Of a stretch of 64,000 nt of DNA, positions 57,461 through 64,000 are shown one piece after another. The stretch comes from Nostoc sp. TCL240-02 (lineage in GTDB: Bacteria; Cyanobacteriota; Cyanobacteriia; Cyanobacteriales; Nostocaceae). The stretch covers positions 194,501 through 258,500 of the forward strand of contig NZ_CP040094.1 in assembly GCF_013343235.1 (NCBI RefSeq), in the 5' to 3' direction. Position 1 is the first letter of the stretch. Every line of letters begins with the position of its first letter. Below the pieces are notes generated by a model, which was not told the DNA's origin, did no database searches, and worked only from the letters and a program-made list of their open reading frames with translations. The position numbers were made by a program, and so were the translations under genes.

Positions 57461-57847
57461 CTACCTTTTTTGTGAGGTGGAGACTTTTTTTTTGAGGTTG
57501 AGGTGAAGTTTCCAGCGAACCATCCGATTCACCGTAGCTACCCCAATTAAGACCTCTGTTTTCTCGTAAAGTCGTTCCCGCAATTCGCTTAACGTCGCAT
57601 CGGGCTGTGCTATGACGAGTTGGCGCAGGATTTCTAACTGTTCAGCATTCAACTTTGTTGCTGTCTGCTCAGTCCGCACCTTGGGGCCTATCATCCCCAA
57701 TTCTCGATGGCGTTTGAGTAAATTTTGCACAAAACTTAAGGTGACACCAAAGTTTTTAGCCAGTTTTCGTTGGGAAATGTCACCGCAGGCATAAGCATCA
57801 ACTATTTTTTGACGCAAGTCGAGAGAGTAGGCTTTCATCACCACCAA
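57461..57847 (-). CDS. IS630 transposase, helix-turn-helix part (frame A)
   Basis: The 128-residue frame starts MVVMKAYSLDLRQKIVDAYA and has the HTH region SQRKLAKNFGVTLSFVQNLL with a second helical domain SELRERLYEKTEVLIGVATV, the paired DNA-binding domains of IS630. It ends after the A9 run with a stop at 57461-57463. Reading through into frame B needs a change of register by one base (+1). Confidence 0.88.
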   Translation of the reverse strand: MVVMKAYSLDLRQKIVDAYACGDISQRKLAKNFGVTLSFVQNLLKRHRELGMIGPKVRTEQTATKLNAEQLEILRQLVIAQPDATLSELRERLYEKTEVLIGVATVNRMVRWKLHLNLKKKVSTSQKR

Positions 57848-58180
57848 TTATCAGTAGAATTGCTCTCTCCTACTGTACTGAAGTAGACTGATAACCGCTA
57901 TATATTGAAACCGTGTTTAGTAGTATCACCCGTGTTTTTTCTAAATCCATTCATGCGATAACTTATGAAGAATTTTTATTGAAACTTGAAGTATTTATTT
58001 TTGCATTTACTGTTCAAAAAGCATTTCAGTAAAAATCAATTTTAATACTATAAGCTTATTTAATATTTATACTGAGAGTTGAGTCTAAGTCACGGTTGCG
58101 CGTAGCACAACCGTCAGCTTATTGTGTGCGATCGCATGAATTGACAGGTGTAGAATTTGATAACCCGCAACTTTGGTTAG

Positions 58181-58284
58181 TAGTCTGTCAACATAAAAAT
58201 GACGGATGTAGAGACGCGAAATTTTGCGTCACTAAAAGGTTTTGGATAATACAAACAATCCCCCAAAATTTAATTGACAGACTA
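58181..58284. repeat. Candidate miniature inverted-repeat element with nested palindrome
   Basis: TAGTCTGTCAA (58181-58191) and its exact reverse complement TTGACAGACTA (58274-58284) bound a 104-bp segment. TTAG occurs directly outside both ends (58177-58180 and 58285-58288), a possible 4-bp target duplication. Inside is the hairpin GACGCGAAATTTTGCGTC, a member of the dispersed palindrome family. I see no gene in it. Confidence 0.55.
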
Positions 58285-58349
58285 TTAGGGCGTGTTTTCA
58301 AATTCTTAGATCCGCTCAAACTCTTTTTAAGAAGGGCAAAAATCTTTCA

Positions 58350-58374
58350 AAGTCCCCCTTTTTAAGGGGGACTT
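58350..58374 (-). terminator. Perfect hairpin after the SLH-fasciclin gene
   Basis: AAGTCCCCCTT and AAGGGGGACTT form an 11-bp stem with a 3-base loop, 24 bp after the gene's stop codon. The position suits a terminator although there is no T-tract. The same sequence is a common cyanobacterial repeat. Confidence 0.55.
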
Positions 58375-58397
58375 GGGGGGATCTAATATATGTTGAC

Positions 58398-60104
58398 TTA
58401 GAAGTTGTAGCCAAGTCCTAATTGTAACCCTACATCAGTTTGATCCATAAAAGCAGCATTTACAGCGCCATTTAAGGTAAATCGAGAACCGAGAGGAACG
58501 TCTACACCACCAGTTAGGAGTAGTCCAAAATCAGTATTGTTATTAATTTCAAGGGCTACGCCGGCACCGATATAAGGAGATATAGAGAAGGTTTCGTTAC
58601 CTACCTCACCGGCTGCGCGAGGTCTAAAATCCAAAGTCAAGGGAACCAAAAACTCTGTATTGTCCCCAAACAGTACCGATGGTCTTACTGATATATTACG
58701 TGTCAGACCAATTTTACTGATTACTGCAAAGTTACCATCGCTCAAAGCTGTATCGTTGCCGCTCAAACCAATGTTACCAGCAACCCCAATATAGCTGGGG
58801 CCACCAAGAGTAGTTCTACCTGGTCTAACACTAGGTGTTGTTCCATCTGCATTTCCTGTTGGTGGTTGATTTAATTGACTGATGTTAACATCAGGCGGGA
58901 CAAGGACTTGGTTAATTGCATGGATAACACCATTGCTAGCTTTAACATCCGCCTGGATAACTCTGGCATTATTCACTGAGATTTGATTGCTAGCGCGATC
59001 GATTTGAATATTTACAGGTCTTTCTTCAGCAGTTTGCAGTTCCCCAGCCGCGAGTTGACTAGAAGTGACTGCACCAGGAACCACGTGATATGTCAAAATC
59101 TTAATCAATGCTTGTCTATTTTCTGGTTGCTGTAACTGCTGTAAGGTAGCAGCAGGTAAAGCAGCAAATGCTTGATCGGTGGGAGCGAAGACTGTATAAG
59201 GGCCTGGCTGTTGAAGAACATCTGTTAAGCCGGCTGCCTTTAATAAAGAAGTCAGAGTTGTAAGAGAACTACTGGATGAAGCAAGAGTCACAATATCGCT
59301 ACCAGTTTGAGTTCCACCAACAACATACTGACTAGCTGGAAGATTGCTAGCAATGGGTTGTACTCGTCCCTGTTTAGCCAAAGCTTGATATAAGAGTGCC
59401 GCAGCTTCAGCACGAGTTAGAGGTTGTTGAGGATTGAGTTGTTTTACATCTGGATAATTAACAACAATATTAGATTGTGTTGCAGTAGTAACACTGGCAA
59501 TGGCATACTGCGGGATGCTTGAAGCATCGGTGTAGTAGGTGCTGAGGTCAGTACTGGTTCCAGTGTTGCTAGCGGTTAAGCCTAAACCACTCGTTAAAGC
59601 AACGATCGCCTGTACCCTGGGTATTTGTTGATTTGGCGAAAACACATTCCCTGGATAGCCTGCTAAAAATCCAGTTTCGTAAGCGAACTGAATTGCAGAA
59701 GCCGCCCAATAACCAGCAGGAACATCACTAAATCCACCTGTGGTTAATTGCCGAACTCGGTTTTGGTTAGGGAAAGCTTTTTGAATCAGGGCGGCAAATT
59801 CAGCACGAGTCACAGCTTGATTTGGTCTGAAGCTGCCATCAGGAAAGCCAGCAATCACGTTATTGTCAGCTAGGGCTTGAATGAAGGGACGCGCCCAGTA
59901 ATCTGAGGAAACATCAGACAAGTTAACTGTTGAAGTTGGAGATGGTGTTGCAGGGGATGGTGTTGCTGGAGATGGTGTCTCAGATGGAACGGTAGTTTGA
60001 GATGAAGCTGGGGTAGAAATTACGATGGGAGTTATTGTAGCAGCTGTCATTCCCAGAACTAGTAAAGCAACCCTTGCTGATGGCCAACGAAAAAAACTAA
60101 ACAT
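58398..60104 (-). CDS. SLH-fasciclin-beta-barrel exported protein
   Basis: The 568-residue protein has a signal peptide (VALLVLGMTAATITPIVIST), a Pro/Ser/Thr linker, three SLH units at about 60-245 (SDVSSDYWARPFIQALADNN, SDVPAGYWAASAIQFAYETG, and a degenerate third with NPQQPLTRAEAAALLYQAL), a fasciclin domain at about 265-400 (PYTVFAPTDQAFAALP, ILTYHVVPGAV, NGVIHAINQVLVPP) and a C-terminal region of about 130 residues that looks like outer-membrane beta strands, ending in LGYNF. SLH domains bind peptidoglycan-linked polymer and the terminal aromatic suits outer-membrane insertion. Combining all three in one chain is unusual. Confidence 0.88.
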   Translation of the reverse strand: MFSFFRWPSARVALLVLGMTAATITPIVISTPASSQTTVPSETPSPATPSPATPSPTSTVNLSDVSSDYWARPFIQALADNNVIAGFPDGSFRPNQAVTRAEFAALIQKAFPNQNRVRQLTTGGFSDVPAGYWAASAIQFAYETGFLAGYPGNVFSPNQQIPRVQAIVALTSGLGLTASNTGTSTDLSTYYTDASSIPQYAIASVTTATQSNIVVNYPDVKQLNPQQPLTRAEAAALLYQALAKQGRVQPIASNLPASQYVVGGTQTGSDIVTLASSSSSLTTLTSLLKAAGLTDVLQQPGPYTVFAPTDQAFAALPAATLQQLQQPENRQALIKILTYHVVPGAVTSSQLAAGELQTAEERPVNIQIDRASNQISVNNARVIQADVKASNGVIHAINQVLVPPDVNISQLNQPPTGNADGTTPSVRPGRTTLGGPSYIGVAGNIGLSGNDTALSDGNFAVISKIGLTRNISVRPSVLFGDNTEFLVPLTLDFRPRAAGEVGNETFSISPYIGAGVALEINNNTDFGLLLTGGVDVPLGSRFTLNGAVNAAFMDQTDVGLQLGLGYNF

Positions 60105-60975
60105 AGAAATATCCTCTTTTGAAATTCTTGGATTGACTATTGGAAAATAGTGGGTGCAAGGTTAGGTTAATACAAATATCCAGATGAGTGCTTGGTTTAC
60201 ATCGATTATGGATGGGAACCCCAAATACAACCGTTAACTCTGGAAAATCAAAATGTTGGACATTATGAGTAGCTGCTCTGACATCTCATCACATTTATCC
60301 AAATATTCACCACAAATAGTATTATATTCCTATTTGATTTTTAAAGAACCGCAGATAACACTAATAACGATAATCAGTTATTCTGTGCTAATATCCTACG
60401 TTGCAATAATAAAGATCATTCGTACAAATAGACGATTTTATCAATAATAAAATCGCCATCAGGCAGTAAGAAAATTGGCTTTTAATAGCCGTTTCTTTAT
60501 AATTGCCGACGAGGGTTAATACCGTCAAGCTCAATGCATCACGATCTTTGACAAGGTTTAAGAAGTAGCAATGTATATTGACGATATCATGTATTATTAT
60601 CCTTTAATGGAGATTATACAACTAACTAATGGCTGGATTACGATCAAAAACTTTCACTCTTTAGATAGTTGTCCTTGATAGAAAAATTTCTAATACTAGA
60701 CTGGAAATTAACAATCGCAATCAAAGATTTAGGGCATGATTGCACCAAGATTTTTACCTCATAATTATTCTTTTGCAAAAGACAATTTTATGGAAATCAA
60801 TCCAAGGATAAACTAGGATTTTTGATAAGAGTCAGGCAAACCTACACGCGTAGGGACAATTTATAAATTGCCCCTACCTGAAAATAAAGGTTTTGGCTAT
60901 TATTTGCGTAAGTCTTATTTGAATTTCAGAGAATTGCAACGTCTCTTCGCATTTTGAGCCAGTCACAAGTGTTAC
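60105..60975. other. Spacer between the hybrid kinase and the SLH-fasciclin gene
   Basis: No gene is supported. A 64-codon frame at 60253-60447 has a start but no family resemblance. A 28-base near-palindrome is present at 60850-60877. The end near 60105 contains the promoter of the SLH-fasciclin gene. Confidence 0.45.
60850..60877. repeat. 28-base near-perfect palindrome
   Basis: GTAGGGACAATTTATAAATT followed by GCCCCTAC is self-complementary except for one position. It is downstream of the histidine kinase stop on the minus strand and could be its 3' end. It resembles dispersed cyanobacterial palindromes. Confidence 0.65.
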
Positions 60976-63900
60976 TTATCTTTGACCTAGCAAATCTACA
61001 ATTGCGGTTATTAATTCAGTTGGTTGTACTGGCTTGGCAATATGTTTCTGAAAACCAGCGGCTAAAACTCGATCGCGATCGCTTTCTCCCGCATAAGCCG
61101 TAAGAGCGATCGCCGGAATTTCCCCTCCCTCTTCCCTTGGCATAGCTCTGAGCAGCCTAATCAGGCTGTAGCCATCCATCTCTGGCATTCCTAAATCACT
61201 GATTAACACATCAGGTATGGTCTTGACTATGACAGCTAGCGCCTCTGTTACCGATGCTGCAACAGTTGTTAGTGCCCCATTCTGTTGTAGCAAAAAGTGC
61301 AAAAACTCCTGTGTATCAGCATCATCATCAACAATCAATATCTGTAGTCCAGCGATCGCTAACGAGTTAAATTTCTCTCTGCCTCCCCCAGTTTTCTCAT
61401 CTCCCCTACTCTCTTTGATCACAGGCAGTCTGACAGTAAAAATTGCTCCTTGTCCTTCTCCTGGACTAGCTGCTGTTATAGTTCCACCATGCAACTCTAC
61501 TAAGTTGCGAACTATTGCCAATCCCAACCCCAGCCCGCCAAATTTTTTGGTTGTACTGCTATCGGCTTGACGAAAATATTCAAATGCGTGGGGGAGGAAT
61601 TCAGGGGAAATCCCTTGTCCAGTGTCTTTAACTTGAATTAGTGCTGAGTGGGAAGTAAATTCCCCACTTGATGATAGGCTGACTTCCACAGATCCGTTAC
61701 GGGGAGTGAACTTGACAGCGTTCGAAAGTAAATTCCCTACAACTTGCTGTAAGCGATAATAATCGCCTGACACTTTACCAACATTAGGGTCAAGCTGTAT
61801 TTTGATCTGGATGGATTTGCTTTCTGCGATTAACCGGACTGTTTCTAATGCAGCATCAATTACAGATGCTAGGTTAACAGTGGCAAAAGTCAGGTTCAAC
61901 TTACCGCGAATAATTCGGGATACATCCAGCAACTCATCAATTAATTGAATCTGCAATTGAGTATTTCTTTCGATGGTTTCTAAGGCCCGATTGGTAGTAG
62001 CTTCATCAAATTTGCGGCTTTTGAGTAGCGATGACCAGCCTAAAATGGGGTTGAGGGGCGATCGCAATTCGTGGGAGAGAATGGCGAGAAACTCATCTTT
62101 GTTTCGGTTTGCCTGTTTGAGTTCCTCTGCTTGCTGTCTAAGTGTCTTTTCTAATTGCTTCCTTGGGGTTAAGTCCAGAATAAAACAGATCCAAGATGGC
62201 GGATCTTTCTCTACCAAAGCACCACCAATTAGGATGGGAATGCGCGAACCATCTTTGCGGATATATTCTTTTTCAAAAGGATTACATACTCCAACCGTTA
62301 AAAGTTGCTCTATCCCCTGCTCATCAAGAGCGTGATATTCCGGTGGAGTCATCTGTTTTCTGCGTACTTTACCTGCTAATAGTTCCTCTCGCGTATAACC
62401 CACCATTTCTAAAAAGGCCTCGTTCGCCTCAGTAATATGGTCTGGTGTAGCGAACATAATACCAATAATATTGGAATCAACTAAGCGCCTTAATTGAGTT
62501 TCACGCTGGCGTAAATTATTTTCTATCTGTTTGCGCCCAGTAATATCCTGAGCAGTACCCATCATCCGAACTGGCTGCTCGTTGGCTTCGTAAAAGACAC
62601 GACCTTTAGCAGCAATCCAATGAATGCTACCATCAGACCAAAGACTGCGGTATTCAATGTCATACTCAACCTTTTCCTGAAAACAACGAGCGATCGCTTC
62701 ATTAATAGGTTGACGGTCTTCTGGATGTATGCAGTTGATAAAAAGCTCATAGTCCATTTCGACTTCTGGGGCGAGTCCAAATAGCTCCTTACATTTCTCT
62801 GTCCAAACTAACTCGTTGGTGGTGATATTCCAAAACCACATACCCAGTTCCGCAGCAGTAGTGGCTAACCGAATCCGTTCTTCACTTTCGCGCAGGTTTG
62901 TTTCAATTTGCTGGCGTTCGCGCAGCGCAGCTTGCTGTTCGGTAATATCAGTACTAGCACCAACCACCCTAACTACCTGACCATTTGTATCCCGGACAGC
63001 AAACCCCTGGTCTTGCACACATAAATAGCGGCCATCTTTGTGACGGAATCGATACTCGATGCTATAACGATTGCCATTGGCCATACTAGTCATAAACTGG
63101 TCATTAACTCTTTGTTGGTCATCAGGGTGAATGAGTTTTTGCCACCACTCGAAGGTAGGTTCAGCTTCTTGTTGTGTGTAGCCAAAAACCTGGGTTAAAC
63201 CCTGAGTTCTTTCCACAGTACTTCTGTGAATTTCCCAGTCATAGATTAGGCAATTAACCGCCGCAGCTGCTAGCTCAAATCTTTCATTACTTTGCCGCAG
63301 CGAATTTTCTATGTGTCGTCGCTCTGTAATATCAAAAGCAATACCTAAAAGATATTTCGGTAATCCCTCAACAGTTTTGCTATATACAGTGTCATAGCTA
63401 CAAAACCAGCGCCACTCTCCATTCGCGTGTCGAATGCGGTACTCAAAACTAAGGACTTCGCCCTGACGCGCAGAATTAAATCTTTCAAAATAAGTAGGGA
63501 GTTGAGCTAAATCTTCAGGGTGTAGAAGTTGGATAAATAAATCCTTTCCCATTGCCTGGATCTCTGCTGATGTGTAGCCCCAACCTTGAGCAATTTCGTA
63601 ATTAACATAAGCATTTCGCTGCTCAATGAGATCATATATGTAGAGTATCCCCGGAAGAGTACCAGCAATTTGTTGCAACAAACGTTGACTATCCCACAGT
63701 ATCTGAGATTCATTTGCATTAACTTGTTGAATATTTTCAGCAGAGCTAGAGTTTTCCTCTAGCTGCGCGCGCTTAAATTCTGTAATATCCGAAAAAGTTG
63801 TGACGATCGCAAAGGGAGTGTTTACTCCTGCTTGGAACAGAGGTTGTGAAGACAACAATAGCCACACTAGCTCACCATTTGGCTTATAAAACCCACAGAC

Positions 63901-64000
63901 CAAATCCAAGCAAGGTTTACCTGTTTTTTGAGCAGCGATCGCTGGGTGAGTTTCGCTAGTTAAAGGAGAGCCATCTTCATGAAGAAATTGCCACTTGGAA
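60976..64000 (-). CDS. Multi-PAS hybrid sensor histidine kinase (N-terminus off the right edge)
   Basis: The frame has no stop up to base 64000, so the N-terminus is outside the window; the methionine read at 63909 would be a TTG inside a PAS domain and is not the start. Visible are at least five PAS/PAC repeats (for example GWGYTSAEIQAMGKDLF, FGYTQQEAEPTFEWW, FGLAPEVEMDYELF, MVGYTREELLAGK), then HisKA with the phosphorylatable His in FLAILSHELRSPLNP, a HATPase with N box QVVGNLLSNAVKFTP and DTGQGISPEF, and a C-terminal receiver (LQILIVDDDADTQEF, phosphoacceptor Asp in LISDLGMPEMDG, Lys in IAKPV). It is a soluble sensor with internal phosphorelay. Confidence 0.93.
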   Translation of the reverse strand, partial: SKWQFLHEDGSPLTSETHPAIAAQKTGKPCLDLVCGFYKPNGELVWLLLSSQPLFQAGVNTPFAIVTTFSDITEFKRAQLEENSSSAENIQQVNANESQILWDSQRLLQQIAGTLPGILYIYDLIEQRNAYVNYEIAQGWGYTSAEIQAMGKDLFIQLLHPEDLAQLPTYFERFNSARQGEVLSFEYRIRHANGEWRWFCSYDTVYSKTVEGLPKYLLGIAFDITERRHIENSLRQSNERFELAAAAVNCLIYDWEIHRSTVERTQGLTQVFGYTQQEAEPTFEWWQKLIHPDDQQRVNDQFMTSMANGNRYSIEYRFRHKDGRYLCVQDQGFAVRDTNGQVVRVVGASTDITEQQAALRERQQIETNLRESEERIRLATTAAELGMWFWNITTNELVWTEKCKELFGLAPEVEMDYELFINCIHPEDRQPINEAIARCFQEKVEYDIEYRSLWSDGSIHWIAAKGRVFYEANEQPVRMMGTAQDITGRKQIENNLRQRETQLRRLVDSNIIGIMFATPDHITEANEAFLEMVGYTREELLAGKVRRKQMTPPEYHALDEQGIEQLLTVGVCNPFEKEYIRKDGSRIPILIGGALVEKDPPSWICFILDLTPRKQLEKTLRQQAEELKQANRNKDEFLAILSHELRSPLNPILGWSSLLKSRKFDEATTNRALETIERNTQLQIQLIDELLDVSRIIRGKLNLTFATVNLASVIDAALETVRLIAESKSIQIKIQLDPNVGKVSGDYYRLQQVVGNLLSNAVKFTPRNGSVEVSLSSSGEFTSHSALIQVKDTGQGISPEFLPHAFEYFRQADSSTTKKFGGLGLGLAIVRNLVELHGGTITAASPGEGQGAIFTVRLPVIKESRGDEKTGGGREKFNSLAIAGLQILIVDDDADTQEFLHFLLQQNGALTTVAASVTEALAVIVKTIPDVLISDLGMPEMDGYSLIRLLRAMPREEGGEIPAIALTAYAGESDRDRVLAAGFQKHIAKPVQPTELITAIVDLLGQR

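Larger units (their letters stand above)
56872..57900 (-). mobile_element. IS630-family insertion sequence
   Basis: The element has inverted ends TAGCGGTTATCAGTC at both sides (left 56872-56886, right reverse complement ending at 57900) and is flanked by TA on each side, the target site and duplication of the Tc1/mariner-IS630 group. Total length is 1029 bp. The transposase is in two overlapping frames. It lies only about 14 bp from the end of the IS4 target duplication. Confidence 0.9.
57901..58397. other. AT-rich spacer with fold-back elements
   Basis: No gene is supported; a 89-residue frame at 58096-58365 is a reading of repeat DNA. The stretch includes an inverted-repeat element (58181-58284) and a hairpin (58350-58374) near the end of the SLH-fasciclin gene. 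Confidence 0.5.

Noticed and set aside
58096..58365. Open frame of 89 codons before the SLH-fasciclin gene
   Set aside because: It runs through the inverted-repeat element and hairpin repeats and has no protein-like segment.
60253..60447. Open frame of 64 codons between the kinase and SLH-fasciclin genes
   Set aside because: Ile- and Ser-rich from AT-rich DNA, no ribosome-binding site and no recognised family.

Overview
The window is from a filamentous, probably heterocyst-forming cyanobacterium of the Nostoc/Anabaena type. The grounds are psbH and psbN, the cyanobacterial/plastid subunits NdhN and PSRP-3 (Ycf65), a two-gene atpB-atpC operon, a CYP110-like P450, a PEP-CTERM protein, frequent GCGATCGC (HIP1) octamers, and spacers full of short tandem heptamers (STRR) and small palindromic repeats. 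The species assignment is inference.

Layout. 1-10707 (minus strand): the long S10-spc ribosomal protein operon in the order rplC-rplD-rplW-rplB-rpsS-rplV-rpsC-rplP-rpmC-rpsQ-rplN-rplX-rplE-rpsH-rplF-rplR-rpsE-rplO-secY. It has no rpsN or rpmD in their E. coli positions, and secY runs off the left edge. A leader of about 950 bp separates it from ndhN. 11.6-16.5 kb: ndhN, a decayed region, a DUF3172-type protein, and a divergent pair of a DeoR-type regulator and an atypical transketolase with a perfect inverted repeat between them. 16.7-22 kb: an AMIN-domain protein, a small exported protein and two CPA2 cation/proton antiporters. 22.4-32.6 kb: small membrane and SGNH proteins, tRNA-Ala(GGC), hisF, ruvB, a TPR protein, a P450, a HAD phosphatase, PSRP-3 and a kinase-like WD40 protein. 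32.7-37 kb: a flotillin-like protein and atpC/atpB. 37.3-55.4 kb: a PEP-CTERM protein, a SirB1-like protein, an SRPBCC protein, a TM-helix-repeat channel protein, an Rpn/DUF4351 nuclease, a dynamin/Era-like GTPase, tpiA, folP, a stomatin-like protein, rpsU, pth, tatA, psbH, psbN, a GH38 alpha-mannosidase and an unknown 549-residue protein. 55.6-57.9 kb: two complete insertion sequences (IS4 and IS630 families) side by side with clear ends. 58-64 kb: an SLH-fasciclin-barrel protein and a multi-PAS hybrid histidine kinase that runs off the right edge.

Most of the window is housekeeping. The unusual content is (1) repeat DNA, some of it inserted in frame inside coding genes (GH38 mannosidase, WD40 kinase) and some forming fold-back structures in nearly every longer spacer of the ribosomal operon; (2) the DeoR/transketolase module with a candidate operator; (3) a kinase-like protein lacking the usual lysine and DFG glycine; and (4) two adjacent insertion sequences with recognisable target duplications. 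I saw no CRISPR array, prophage or recognised defence cluster, and no locus that I could call a new system with confidence.
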